Below are positions 1 to 13,499 of a DNA stretch of 64,000 nucleotides, piece by piece. Under the pieces are notes generated by a model, which saw nothing but the letters and a program-made list of their open reading frames with translations, was not told where the DNA came from and searched no databases. The stretch is from the NCBI GenBank assembly GCA_973895155.1, contig OZ316891.1, positions 18,414,001 through 18,478,000 of the forward strand. The letters are read 5' to 3'. Made by a program: the position numbers and the translations under genes. Every line of letters starts with the position of its first letter. Position 1 is the first letter of the stretch. Origin of the DNA: Marsupella aquatica (taxonomy: Eukaryota > Marchantiophyta).

Positions 1-3000
1 ACTTCGACCCATAGATCCCTCCATGTTAGTCTTGCTGACATGTCGATATTTCTTACTCCAGCTTCTCTTTCCGTCATTTTCATGTTGCACTTCCACACAG
101 TCTCACTTAGAGGGCTCATCCCTCGAAACGGGCCAATGTGCCCTTTCACACAACCCTGCACTGCTTTGTGGTGCCCTTCCATACCGGTCACAACGTAGTG
201 ACCATTTCCGTTTTTATGACTCTGTTCATTGCCGTTTCCGTGGTGTTTGCCTCCATTTATGTGGTCGTGCCTATCTCCATTCCCGTAGCGTCCATTCCCA
301 CTTCTATGTTCTTCGATACCGTCTGCTTGTTTCGATTCAGCAGCCTCTAGCGGGTGCCCATCCATCTCTGCAAGACGGCTCGATTCAGTAGCCTGAGCGA
401 GGGGATCGATGCCGCTCCATCGTTGGAATCACATTCCGATCTGCCTAGTGTCACTCGGAGATGCACAGGACAGTTGTGAACATGGACTTCCACCCATCTG
501 CATCAACGACTAAAGACGGGGCCCGTGTGCATAGAGTTGTATTTCCAACCGCCGGAACCTTCGCTTCTAGAGTGGCCGTAAGCAGCAGCAGACTGCCTCA
601 TGTAGAAACCTTGACAAGCAAACTAACTGTACATACACTATCTATATAGATCATTACCATACTGTACTATAGCAGGACTGCGCAGCACTACGACCTCACA
701 AAATACCATATTAAGATTCTTAAAGCACGTCTTCCTTAGCGCAAATGTCAGCAATTCTAGGTGAAAATGAATCCGTTCATGAAAAAATTATCTAACTACT
801 GTACGAGTAAATTGTCGACGAGCGTGAACTGTAGCAAGAAAGTATGACAAGGTTTGATGGTGAGGCATGCGCAAAACATTAAGTTAACAAAGTGCAAAAC
901 ATTAAGTTAGCAAAGTGCATCCCTCTAAATAGCACAGCTACCTTAATTTCCACTCCAGAGCATCATCAGATATCCCGAGATGCGGCCAGCCACCAAAGTA
1001 ATGCTCCACAAAACTGAAGTAGTATGACAGTATACATCTCAGCAGAACAATTGAGCGTGTAGTGTGCGTCTTACCGAGTAGACCGGGCAGTTTATGATTA
1101 TGAGCTATGTGGAGGACCCAAAGCGATCCACTTAGCTTTCGTCCCCTGCATCACCGCGAGATATACCAGAAATAACGGAAATCAACCGCCGCCTTGAGCG
1201 GATCCAAGTCTAGCGAGGATTTCACCTCGTGGGAAACGGAAAGTTCGAGACAGTCGAAATCTGCCAACCTCCTGCAAACTCGATGATGCAGGCTGATCCC
1301 TGCTACTTCCAAGGACGAAGGCTGACCAAGTAAGCGTTGCCCACTCCTTCAATCTGCGACCTGAATTTCACTGTAACCCTTGGCTATCGACCTCATGAGA
1401 CAGCTGAGTAGTAACCTGGATGATGCATGACGAGAGTTCCTGAGAGGGGCCAACGGACACTAACTCCTCCAACAATACGGAGTCAGGAACACCACGACGA
1501 AACTATTGTATGAGCTGAACACGAAGCGTACGAGCACTTCAACGCGGAAACCGCGGGTGACGAGCGAACAGAACTGCAACAGGATACGCATGACGAGGGC
1601 AAGGTCCTCAGAGTCAAGGTTGGACTTCCAGTAGAAGTAAACATCACTTCCTCATTCTCCAAGTGAGGTCAATTGCGGGAGGAGAGAGTGCATGCATCAG
1701 TACCGTAGAACGACAATCTGAGTACTATTCTGAGTGAGATCATGTGTTCAGAGGGCACAACGCGCAGATATGTTTCGTACAATTTGCCGCTTCCTAGCCA
1801 GAACATGCAATGGCCGGGGTGGCAAGAGAGAAGAGAATAATTGTTGTAATAAATCTCATCTGCAGTCCACGCGCGTACAGTTTCATACACCTCACGGGTA
1901 TTTAAGACGAAGCTAACTCTCTCACCAACCTATCGTGTCTGCATTCGCCGATTCGAAGGTATTTGCTTGATGACCCCAAACCAAACTTTTTCTCCCCAAT
2001 TAACTCCAGTAGGTTTTGGCTACTTGGCTACGTTGATTTGAGATCTATCAACGATCTGGATCGTTGAGCGGTTCCATCTAGTAACATTTTTCAATTTCGG
2101 GGTCCATCAAATAAACACCTTACCGATTCGTGCGCACGATTTTCCCAAGCGTGCATGCAAACCTACATATCAAGAGGCAGCATTACAGGGTGTATTGTGA
2201 CATGTCACAAGCGTTCACGTCTCTAATAATGAATTCAGCATTATGACAGAGAGTTCAGGTTCACCCGTTGAATGAATTTCCTACAACATTATCAATCAGA
2301 TATTTTTCTTATATCACTAATTGTTGTTCTTTTCTATATATACAACTTTTACTTTTTGTTGTGCGGTTTCTTTTGATCTAAGTATCTAATTGCTGATTTT
2401 GGATGTGCAATTGATCGGTTGAAGAATTTCCTATACCATGATAAATCACATGGTTTTTGTATATCACTAAATGTGGTTCTTTCTTACTACCTATCCGCCT
2501 GTTACTTTTTGATGTGAAGTTTTCTTTTCGCCTATCCAGCGGTTGCCTTTTGATGTGCAGTTTTCTTTTCACCTATCCAGCCGTTGGCTTTTGATGTGCA
2601 ACTATCACCACAGACAGCATGTAGTCAGAGTTTCCAGTCCTTTGTTAGTTATGGTTAAAATTATAATGAATGCTCTAACGTATCATCCTCTTTTTAATTA
2701 TCACATTAAACTATACTAGCCTCAATGTAAGCTAATAGGTGATAATTATCCAACTAATACCATGTGTCCAGTAGCCCTCTGACCCTAACTTTGGAGTTAC
2801 TTCAGGTTGCTTTCTAATAGACAGATTTGAATCATTTAGTAGCTAGGTGACACCACATAACAACACAATTGAAGCAAGTCCTTTAGAGGGCTGTTTTGCA
2901 AACAAATTCCAACCATGCTACAAAAGAAAATAAGAAAATCTGGACATATGCATTAAATAAATGTGTCGGAAGAGAAATATAAAGTTTACAATTTATAAAA

Positions 3001-4236
3001 TGTGTACAAATGATGTTAATGTAGTTGCACCTATGGTTATTAAAGTTGTTAGGTTTTGGACGTTCAGCTCTTCAAACTTCCCCAGCATGGTGTGGTGTCC
3101 CCAGCCCTAATTCTCAATGCATGCATAATTATAGTCTTTAGTTGTCTGGGTCCCGATATTGCACATCAGAATATGACATATATGGTGTATAACATCACTC
3201 TATCCGTACCATGATTATTTCTTAAATTAGTGAATGCACTCTGTATATTTTCACATTTGATATGTGATTATAGATAGGGTAGTTGTCTTTGGCATTAATT
3301 TGGATAGAAACGAAGTTTGTATATTTGAAGAACTACTACTTATTAGGTATCATTGAAGACTTAGTGGAAAATGTTGGCTGGCTCTAGCTTTTTCTAGGTC
3401 AATTTTAGTCACTTTAGGGTGGTATTTTTGTTTCTCTTCTTACTAACTTTTGTTTGTATTCACTGCCCTTTTAAACTGGCGTCTCCCTTGTTTCAGTTTG
3501 AACCCCCACTTTGGATCGTAGGTTCTTTTCAGTTTGGTCACACTGGGGAAGAAACTACTGGCTGTCTGATTGGAAAGCCATCCAGACCTTATTCAATTTG
3601 TTGAAGGGGTTTGGGTGTGACAAACTTGATCTCTTTAGAAGAGGATCCTCTGTAGATTATTATGTTACTTCAATTAAAATATACGCAAATCTTTGGCTGC
3701 CTCTTTAAGCAAAGATCCTGTCTAGATTATTATTAATGCTTCTTCCTCTACATACTTTAAATTTTTTTCTAGGATGAAAGATAAGATTGAGTCTCATATT
3801 GAGTCTCCCGTCCTTCTCTGCCGCCCGTTGCCTATGCCTGCTACCCATGCCTTCTGATTTCTCAGAATTTTTTTAACATGTGACTAGAGTATAAATGAAC
3901 CCCACTTTTGAATGAGATGAATTTGCAGCAAGTTGGCTGCTTTCTACAGAGTACTTTGCAATGGTCGTATCGATATCCCTTTTTGAAAGAAAAATGCATT
4001 AAGGCTTGCAGTTCATACAACCTAGATGGGGCCCTGAAGTGGGACACAAACTTACCCTTGAATTCTCCATGTGTATGCGGAGGCGCATTCCACTTAAATG
4101 TTAAGAATCCAAGAGTCTAATCTCTGGTCTTATTTTGTTCATAGTTTTGGTGCACAATTTCCTGATAGATCACGCTATACCATATTCACCAAAGGATATC
4201 TCATCTTCCACGAAAGCGTACAAGATGAGTTTCTCT

Positions 4237-4269
<33 letters not shown>

Positions 4270-6114
4270 ACAAGCATTTCAAGGCTCTGTCAGGCAATGG
4301 CACCTTCTTTGAAAGACAGCCTCTTGCATTCAATTCCAAGGACAACCAATTTTTCAAAGAACATTTGTACCTAAAGGGTGCAGAGGTCAGATTAATTCTT
4401 GTGCTGTACACACAGGGTGCTCTTATTAATACTCGACACAACAAAATTACTTTATCTGGATATCGATACCGTGCTACGGTGGTCTCCCTCTTGCAATCAT
4501 TTTTAAGTAAACGAATCGCTCATGGGTACGCCTCATCTGTTAATCATGGACATCATTCTACCACGAGTCAGACAAAATGAATTCACTCAATTCAGGACTA
4601 AGAAGCGTTGATCAGGTCCATCGTTATTAAGACTACCAGCGTTAAGGTAGTGTGGTAAGCATGCTAATCTATTGGTGCTGTGCTATTGCCATTGTTGTAA
4701 TAATTAGCTATAATTGGGCGGGAGCTTTCAAAGTTCTCTTAATTTTTTACCCTCCTTTTTTTAATCATGTTGGACGGAAGGGGGCACGTGCTTCTGGTTT
4801 TTAGTTTTGGAGGGTGTGGGGAGAAGGAGAACAAATGACCAGACTAGAGGAAAATGATGGAGGCTAATGAATCGTTTTTCTACCTAGGCAGCACCTTTGG
4901 CTAACCTGTTCTAGCATCTGAAGTAGCCTCGATTTGGGTCTCGCTCCACTACTTTTGCTAGGTCTCGGCCGACTCTCCCTACCCATTTGTACCTTTATTC
5001 CCTGCTTTAACTTACCGTCATCTACATCATTTGACAACCCTTGATTTCACCTTGCAACCATCCACACCATTTGATAACACAACTTCTGTGCCATGATAAG
5101 GTTAACACAAAGACAAGCTTGCTACAACAAACTTTCTATGTCAACAATACTTTTGTAGTGACAGTACCATCATAAGGACGATATATTAACTGAATGACTA
5201 CTATGCACTGCAAGGGCATTGAGCTAAGATGAGATGATTATGGTAAACCTGACTTAGTATGACCCATCTTTAGTACGACCCTTCAAATTTGTGTGCGAGC
5301 AATAGGGCAACTCAAACTCTGCCATACCAGAATAACATCTTACATCATTCTAAGAAAAGCTCATGGGTTCAACACTTAATCCATAACTTTCCTTCAACTT
5401 TGGTGTAAATCCAGAAATCTGGAACTCCATAGGCACAGTTGAAGGCACATGGGATAAATGATTAATTTGCAACTGATGTGATGATGAGTGTTGCATTTTG
5501 AGTCTTCAATGCACCGGCCAAATTTCTTACTTTCATGGCCCATCTTTGAGAAGCCCTGGCTATTGAGTCTTCAATGTCATGGCCAAATTTCTTGCTTTCA
5601 TCGTGTTTTGCATGGTCTAGATATGGTAGAGAAGTTTTGGGAGGCAAAACGAATCAACCCCATTGATTTAGAAACTCCATTGTGGTTGAAGTATATATTT
5701 GCTCAAACATAATAATCATTTGCTACCGAACTCGAAAAGTCTTGTACTTGGCGGTGAGGCCGTGAATGTGAGGCGCCCACACTCCGTAACGGTCCTTCAC
5801 ATCTTAATGAAGCTGCTGATCGACACCATGATTGAAAAATCCCGTAACAATCGGATTTGCAGCTGGTGTAGGGTGCTTGTTTACCAATTTCAACGCTGAC
5901 AACACTTCCCCAACAGTATTGACTCAGTTGACCTGCCACTCCTGTACTTCACGGCTCTGTGAGTCCAATCCACTCAAACTACCTTGAGTGCTGTCACTGC
6001 TGTGATAGAACCCACGTGAGCTTTCGAGTCCTCGCTGACAAAGGAACCTTCAGGAGTTTCTGACCGGCGTGCGCTCAGGGACAAACTTACTACACAACTG
6101 CGTCGTGTCTAGAA
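1..6114. other. No supported gene; AT-rich intergenic DNA
   Basis: Open frames here are short (the longest is 160 codons at 4,098-4,580 and reads through a TA microsatellite), overlap on both strands and show no recognisable domain or splice-site-bounded series. I see no retroelement motifs. Promoter-like and degraded repeat sequence cannot be excluded. Confidence 0.5.
4239..4267. repeat. (AT)n microsatellite
   Basis: Uninterrupted AT dinucleotide run of about 29 bases. The run produces Ile-Tyr repeats in the overlapping open frames of both strands, which is why those frames are not called as genes. Confidence 0.95.
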
Positions 6115-6318
6115 AGTTTGTGCTGTTGGAAATGGACACTAGAACGCTGGCGTAGATGGCCACAAGAGTAGGGTGGAGGTGAGGGCACTCCTGACAACTT
6201 TTCCCCAAAGCAAACTAGTTTGTGCTGTTGGAAATGGACACTAGTACGCTGGCGTAGATGGCCACAAGAGTAGGGTGGAGGTGAGGGCACTCGTGACAAC
6301 TTTTCCCCAAAGCAAACT
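6115..6318. repeat. 102-bp direct tandem duplication
   Basis: Two nearly identical head-to-tail copies (6,115-6,216 and 6,217-6,318), each starting AGTTTGTGCTGTTGG and ending near CCCCAAAGCAAACT. Only a few bases differ between them, so the duplication is recent. No gene is evident in it. Confidence 0.9.
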
Positions 6319-6380
6319 ACTGTAAAGGGTCACTTCTTGAGTTCTTGTTCTAACGGACGACCACTCCAGATCAAAACTCT

Positions 6381-6577
6381 GTTGAAATGAGTTCAATAAA
6401 TGCATGTTCTGGAAGCAGCCAAAAGTTGGCAAAGTGCGTGGACCAGCTTTGGCGGTGGTCTAAAATTTTAGATAAAAAGAAACGCTCCCCATTACTCTGC
6501 TGAAAATGAAGTTCAATAAATGCACGTTCTGGAAGGAGCCAAAGTTTGCAGATGTGTGGACCGGGCACGGAGGTGAT
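6381..6577. repeat. Diverged ~120-bp-period duplication
   Basis: The segment with GTTCAATAAATGCA, GTTCTGGAAG and AGCCAAA occurs at about 6,381-6,457 and again, diverged, at about 6,501-6,577. It lies just after the 102-bp duplication, so this stretch has been prone to local duplication. Confidence 0.75.
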
Positions 6578-7360
6578 ACACATGTTTAGACAATTTACAC
6601 GCTCAGAGTATATGCATATACTTGACCTATTTCCTTGCCAAGTAGGATTGGTGAGAAGTCACCACCATACCTTAAAGGCCTTGAGCAGTTTTGAAACCAA
6701 ATGCAGGACTTTCCATCATTATACAGTACAGATTTAATCTAAGGGGGAATAGAAACAAGACTACCAGGTTGGAAATGATGGGTAACTTGTCGAGTTGTCA
6801 GGCACTAAATTTGTCACTTGCCGAGAAAAATCGGCCCAAGTGACAAGCAACTTGCCAAGTTGTCGGGCACATAAACTTGTCACTTGCCAAAAATCAACCC
6901 TAATGTAGGATATTCCCTGTTATTCCCCGAGCTGGGCCAGGATAGGCCAAGGTCAGGCCGGGACAGGGTCAGGCCCGGTCAGGGCAGGGTGTGAGCCAGC
7001 CGGGTCGGGCTGGGAAGTCAAGATAAAACCACCTGGACAGTCTGGGTGACAAGTTGACGGACTCTAAAAGCTCTATTTGTTGGGCAAGTCCAAACCCGGC
7101 AAGACCATGACCCCACACTAATGCCACCTATAGTTTCCAGAAAGTGTAATACGAACTAGTTACTAGTAAGCTTTTGAAACTTCTCAGTTTTGAAGCCATG
7201 GTGACAGGGCCTGCAATTTAGGGACTCCGCTCAGTCCGCTGGCGTGTAGGCCCTCGATAAACGGCTTACTACGTTCGGCCTCTGCTTCGATTCCCGGGCC
7301 GTGAGACACGTGCTGGGACCTATTGGCGCTTCTGCGGCCTCTCTTGAGTTTTCCTTTCTT

Positions 7361-7529
7361 CAATGCAAAGCATCCTTCGAGGTTGCAATTCGTTTCCTAT
7401 CAGTTCGATTCTCTAATCGCTCTAATCGCAAGGGAGATCTGTCTTTGTTCAATGCAAAACATCATTCCAGGTACCAATTCGTCTCCTATCAGTTCGATTT
7501 CTCTAATCGCTCCAATCGCAAGGGAGATC
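7361..7529. repeat. 89-bp-period direct tandem duplication
   Basis: Two copies begin CAATGCAAAGCATC (7,361) and CAATGCAAAACATC (7,450). Both share TCCTATCAGTTCGATT and end TCGCAAGGGAGATC, with about ten differences. Confidence 0.85.
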
Positions 7530-10168
7530 GTAGAAGGATAGGGAGATTCCAAATGCTGCTGCGGAGCATTTTCGGACGAAATCGTTAGTTACATTTGACT
7601 GACCACACTACGGTAGGAAGGCCGCCCGCACCGCTTCCACAGGAAGATATTCTCCACCCCTGCGATAGCGCAACTAACACGGGATTTTCCAACACGAAGT
7701 ACTACAAGATAAATCAGTGCATTCTAGAAGTGGGTGCTAATCGGTATGGAGTAAAGTGCAGTGGAGTTAACGACAAGGTACCCACTGTAACTGTCAGCGA
7801 AGGAGGCAGTTCAACAGGCAACAGATGCTCAAGCTACTGTTCAAGCTTGTGTCCATTCGGAAATCCACTTTGTGAGGTGGATTTTTCAGCCCATTGGCAG
7901 AATATCTTCGGACAGACATTACGTACGTACACTCATGGCACATCCTGATTCGTTGGAGGACGCATCACGAAGGAGTTTTCGCCTGGTCCCGAAGGTTGTG
8001 TATTGCCAGGAGGTCCCTCTATGCTCAGGTAGCACAGCATTATCTTCCATCCCTTAATCAACCATTCTCATGTGGCCAGTAGGGATGCCAGAAAACTAAA
8101 GTAGGCATACCAAAATCCCTGACTAAATCGTTTCACTCACTAATCCTGTATCTAATTTACACGAAATACAATTGTTAGCGGTAGGCATCTTAGGAGGACG
8201 TCTAATCCAAGGACTGTGAACTGTGAGAACCAGCCACAGCAACCCAGAATCTCAGTTGTCTTAGTCGGTGTGAAACCTGCAGTATTACAGTCCAACACCT
8301 CGGTAAAGAGTTGAAAGACAGTCAATTTGAGCTAATCTTTTGCCAGAAACATGGCGTGTACGACGTGCAAACATTGTAATTGCATTGGGCCCAATTTCCA
8401 GAGCCACTTGCCAGTTCTTTATCTGGCCATACTACGACGACCACTTTTTAGCACTAAAGTGTGTAGACCCGGTTGCTCCCTGCAAATTGTGGTTTTTTTA
8501 GTTTGAATCTTGATATGCATAAAGTATGAGGAGCATAACGTATTTAATTCCTATCTATTCAAATCTAAACAAATCTCAATCAACTTTGCAAGCGTGTAAA
8601 TTCTAATCCTTATGGCCGGACAGTGTTTTGATTATTGCCCGCTGTGTTAATGATCAAACTTGAACAAGCACTCTAAGTAGAGACGAGGAACACTATTCTG
8701 AAGTAATGAAACAACACAGCAAGACAGGTGTAGCCCTTCAATTCTTTCCCATGGATTGGTAAGTCGCCTTAAATCGTCACACCAATATGAAGTTCTTCCT
8801 GACCTTTGTGCCAGAGACATTTGTGGACACTGCAATCCACATTTGACCCAGCTATTCGGAAGTACCCTAAACGTGACCCTCACACGAGACTATTTTTCTG
8901 TATACTCCAAACAGCAAAGGAAATTGTGACATGGATCGGGGCACACCATTCGTTGCACGGAAAACTCGTTCCAACATATGCTTCGACCCCACACAGACCT
9001 ATTAATATTCATTCATACAAGACCATAATAAGAACGACCTTCCCTTCGACGGAATGTCTTTAGTTACTAGTGCTGTCATATTGAAACCTTGACATTGCGG
9101 AAGAATTTTCGTCCACGACAGTTGAGAACAAACTGTCGAACATTCATAGAAGTAAGCACAAACGGAAGCAGAACATGAACTGTCAGAAGCCAGCGTAACT
9201 ATCGACCTCTCCTGAACGAGGAGTAGGATGGAATAGAGCTTCACATGCCGGAAAACGATTCGCACGAGAAAAACATGTCGAGCAGGAAACTTATCCAAGA
9301 TGTCTTTTCATTCACAATTATACAAATATGCAAAAAGTTGTCCACACTTGGATTAATGGTCAACAATAAGAATTGACTATCAGTAGCCCTATATCTCAGA
9401 GCTTCCGCATTGCAAAGACCACGTCAGAAGTTTGATGCAACCCACATTATTAACGTCGAAGACGACGAGGCATATTTGACGACGGCAGGTAACTATAAAC
9501 CCCAAGACATGAAGGGGAAACACGTATCGTGTTGCTTATCGGTCGAAAGCCAGGACTTTCACCGCACCTGTCCAAATGCACTCCCGGGCCAAATAACTGA
9601 GAACTCCATAGGAGACAGCTTCACGACGAATAGATATCGAGATGAAATAATCGAAATCCTATCAAAATGGTATGCAGTTGGAGATCATTGGGCGAACTAC
9701 CATCACCGGGTTCTCAATAATGCGCCTTCCAGCCTTATGGTCGCAGCACCAGACGAGCGCACCCACGGGCCACTCAATAATTGCTGCAACAAGAAAGCCC
9801 ACAAAACCCAGGGTGGGACCGACGATTTTGCATCGGCAGGGGTTATCCGTGTTGCCGCACTCGATGCAAATCGGGATCGGAAGGCAAGCCATTGTTGCAG
9901 CACACTAGCTGCGCGCTGCTTTAGTCCTCCACAGGTGCTCACAAAGCTAATGGGTCTGCGCAGAACAGGGTAACCCTTTCAACGTCTGACCGACTGACCT
10001 ACTCCCACAATCAACGTCTTCGTAAACCAAAAGTCGACTGTTATCGAGTTAATTTCCAAGGGAATAAATGTCTTCCTCTGCTTCGGCCGCGTGAAATACA
10101 GTACAACGATTTCCAGGTGCAACAGATGAGCTCCTTACTGATCGAAATAAATGTCGACAATAAAGGTG

Positions 10169-10171
<3 letters not shown>
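7530..10171. other. No supported gene; a few open frames
   Basis: The longest open frame (9,410-9,973 +, about 187 codons) lacks an ATG in its first part and matches no family I recognise. A second (7,595-7,948 +) is Cys-rich near its end, also without ATG start or recognised motif. Both could be exons of an unknown gene or chance frames; I favour chance. Confidence 0.4.

Positions 10172-10205
<34 letters not shown>
10172..10205. repeat. (AG)n microsatellite
   Basis: About 34 bases of pure AG dinucleotide. Such tracts are common in plant 5' UTRs and introns, but no adjoining gene can be supported. Confidence 0.95.
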
Positions 10206-10208
<3 letters not shown>

Positions 10209-10934
10209 ACCAACCTCACTAGGTCTAGTTCGATGACCCGAAGCAGAACGATTATCAGCTAAGAAAGATGGGCTCCTTCTGAAACGACCTCAAGCAGCTC
10301 AGTGGTTTGCAATGGTGAACACAAAAGCAGCTTTACAAGAGAGAGAGCAGCGACCGCAGTAAATCGCAACGCAAGTTCTAATGAAGCCTCTGCAATTTGA
10401 AACCTACTCTCGGCGGCAACAAGCTGGGCACAGCACGGTTCAGGAGCTAGAGACGGATCGAGAGAGAAAACAGAAAGGTGCGCTAACTGCGACCAATGAG
10501 CAAACAAATCTGTCCTTCGCAGCACCGACTGACTGTGATCGAGCTGTGAGCCAACATTTCCTTCACAGCACATAGGCATTCCCCACTTTACAGTCCAGCT
10601 CACCAAAAGGACTGCAGCAGAAGTGCCAGCCATCCATACCTGAGTGGTTACAAAGTTTTCGAGCTACACAGATGGCGGACTCGCATGCCTTCAGATTTCA
10701 GAAGGGAAATCTGGTTGGAAGAGTGATGTCATTTGCGAGCTGGCGAAGTTACGGCTGCCTGTCATCTACTGTAGTGTGGTCCCATTATTATTAGTTTTTC
10801 CTTTGGAACAGTCCAAGAAGGTACCTTCTTTCGCTTATTAAAGGGGGTGAATCAAGCGAAACTTTCAAGTCTACTCTAGGGTCCCCCTCCTTCTCCCCCT
10901 TCTTCCCCCCCCCCCACCCTTATTGGGCTTCATT
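10206..10934. other. No supported gene before the inverted-repeat element
   Basis: A 124-codon minus-strand open frame (10,259-10,633) has a hydrophobic start but no recognisable domain. The stretch ends in a pyrimidine tract with an 11-C run (10,905-10,915) just outside the inverted repeat. Confidence 0.4.
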
Positions 10935-10949
10935 GCCTTTGGGACGAGA

Positions 10950-11095
10950 TATGTACTTAGTGGACCTCCAAATGCAACTTTTTCTCTTAATGGACCAAAA
11001 GTTGCACACGCCTTCCAGTGGACCCCAACATTTAGATTCTCTCCCAATGGACCCCCGAGCCCACTCCGTACATTCAAGCATGTTCTTCTGAAACA
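10950..11095 (+). repeat. Left arm of inverted repeat
   Basis: Contains ACTTAGTGGACCTCCAAATG, then TTTTTCTCTTAATGGACC and AAAAGTTGCACACGCC. It has about 30 extra bases compared with the right arm, then rejoins it at GTTCTTCT. Confidence 0.85.
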
Positions 11096-11615
11096 CCTTA
11101 CCACACAGTTAAGGTCCACTACGTACCATGTGGACACCGTGGTTGGTCATGTGTAGTAGGCCATCAATAACGTTGCAGTCCACAAGCATCGTAGCCCTTG
11201 CCGCAATTGAGCACCGCAGCACCATGGCTTCCTAGTTTTTGTGAATACAATATGACTATTGTATTCAAAACTACAATAGCCGCAATCTAGAACAATTGAA
11301 AGAATACAACATGGTCAATGTATTCACTCTACACATGCAATGACATGTCACGATTCTAGGTTGCGTCTGCTTTGCTAGTTCATCGTTAGGGATGAGGGCA
11401 CGATCATTTGCGCATGCATGCCTTCTCTTTGGCGAGGGTTTAGGATTTTAGGTGGCCGCCGATAGGAATGGTGATCGAGAGAGGAGGATTGTTTTAGGGA
11501 TTTGACTATTGGAGACCAGGCAGCTCGTAGACGGATCGAAGGCCTGTCAAGCTGGTGAAGGGAGACTACGAAATGAATCGGGATTGCCTGTCGGGCAATT
11601 TGGAGTGAATGCACA

Positions 11616-13278
11616 GTGATTCAAGGAGATCAACAAGTGCCTGCCTTGGTTGAGTTCAAAACTCACCATCTCTCGTCCTGCAAAGAAACCACAAAAATCG
11701 AGCAGCACCAGTGGGAAGAAGACGGAAGGTGTATCATGGATTCGTTTGAGGTCTATTGCAAAGCTAAGATGGCAGATGACCAAGCAACGAAAGAAGAATC
11801 AGCTCAAGGAAGACTATTGTGTTTCAACTTTGGGGAAGAGTGAGCCATCTATCCCATCCAAATCGATCCTTGTTTGTCTGATTAAGGTGTTCCACATTCG
11901 AATCTAGGAGAAGAAGGGTTGGGGCTGCTTGGTAGACAAAAATTTCTTTGAGATGTTGGAGGAGCATGTGAGCTCTGCTCCTATCACCAATGTTGTCTAT
12001 CACTCGTGCAGTAGTTGCCTGTGGATCAAAAATTGTATGCTTTGCAAGTCGATTGTCAAGTATTACAAGTACTTTTTCCAAAGAGAAATGTTGCTGCCCA
12101 GTCTGGCCAACCTTCAACAGGTCAGGAGAGTAGAGAAGTCGTTGTCTACCAAACTTTAGGTTACTTTGAATGACAGAGCTCAAGCCAAAGAATCAGGGTA
12201 GAAAGGAAAGAAACCCAAGAAGCCAAAAGAACCCAAAAAGTAGCCTCCACAAACTGTTACGCCTCTTGTTGACACTCAGTAAGCCGATGAGGTAAAATTT
12301 GCACTTCCAATGTAAGTACCCCATTTGTATACAATGATATCAATGTATGCACGATGGTTTAGTGCTCTTAGCCCGAATATTGCATTTTAGGTTCCTCCCA
12401 ATAAAGAAGCAAAAGCCGACCAATCAAAGCAAAAAACAACAAAGAACCAAGAAATCTGCAGAGCCACATTTGCCCACACCGAACGACAATACCACCCTTC
12501 CTGTAGATTCTCAGCAAGCTGACCAGGTAACATTTACTGATCAAAGATCTTCTCAACATCTAGTGTGGAGAATGTTTTCTCTTTTACAACACTACAAATT
12601 CAAGAGTATGACATTATGTTGGGGTTGCATACCATGATGTTCATGTATACTTAATGTTTGAATGTGCTTGCACCCGAGTACTGCATTTTAGGTTCCTGAA
12701 TCCAATGAAGGACCTAAACTCGACCAAATTAAGAGGACATCAACAAGAACCAAGAAATTGGTACAACCAAAGAAGCCCGCGCCTGAGGTAACCGTCTTTT
12801 CAATAGGCCCGAGAGGAACATTCCACAGTACTAGACATAGTGGTAAATGTATTCTATGTGCAACAATACTTATTTGATTTAAACATCCAATAACCTTTCT
12901 CGTAACCTTTGCAATTACAGGTTCCAAAGGAAGGAGAGCAGACAACGGCAACCGCAGAGACGGAAACAAGTCAACATAGACGTTCAAAGAGGAAGCAAAA
13001 CATTGCTCCCGCCCAAGAGAAAATTGCTGAAACAAAAAAGATGACCAAAAACAAAACCAAGGTAAGTACAAATAATTACTTACCTTGGTACTCGCTGGCC
13101 ATAATATATAGGGACTAAACACATGATTGATTTTATACTTATTTATGCCTTACAATTGCACGATTCGTTTGAACAAGCGGAGGATGTCGATGCTCAACCA
13201 GGACCAGAGGGAGGCAGCGCTATTGATACTGAGGGTATTGCCCTTCCACCAAATGTGTATGCAATCCCATTAGGAGAG
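11616..13278 (+). pseudogene. Gene of unknown function with duplicated Lys/Pro/Gln-rich exons
   Basis: A series of short exons is bounded by TTTTAG or TTACAG acceptors and GTAA/GTGA donors: one ending at 12,291, then 12,392-12,526, 12,692-12,787, 12,921-13,061 and one ending near 13,278. Three start with VP-like codons. They encode basic, low-complexity, probably disordered peptide rich in Lys, Gln, Thr and Pro. Two exons end with related peptides (VDTQ-stop-ADE and VDSQQADQ), and the intron before them is also repeated, so exon plus intron was duplicated. The first exon has TAG stops where its sister suggests CAG. Upstream, 11,616-12,160 is open in pieces in different frames, without a domain I recognise. 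It lies between the inverted repeats, so it may be transposon cargo or a decayed second ORF. Confidence 0.4.
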
Positions 13279-13499
13279 GTGACTACACCGGTAGGGGTGA
13301 GCTAATTAATTTTGACCGGTGGCTACGATTCATTGGTAAGATATGTTTGTTTGCTGATTGCTTTTATATGTGAATTGGCAGGAGTACTAGAAACTACCTG
13401 ATGTGCAACCAGACCCATATGCAAGTAGACGTCGGACTAAGTCAATAGTTTGTGGGCCATTGTGCAAAGTGAATTTGTAATCCCGGGTCTGTATCACAA

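Noticed and set aside
4098-4580. 160-codon plus-strand open frame
   Set aside because: Runs through the AT microsatellite, has no domain, and a minus-strand frame overlaps it.
7228-7303. Possible tRNA or tRNA-derived SINE (TTCGATTCCCGGGCC)
   Set aside because: A T-arm-like block is present, but no acceptor stem or anticodon arm could be folded and no A-rich tail follows.
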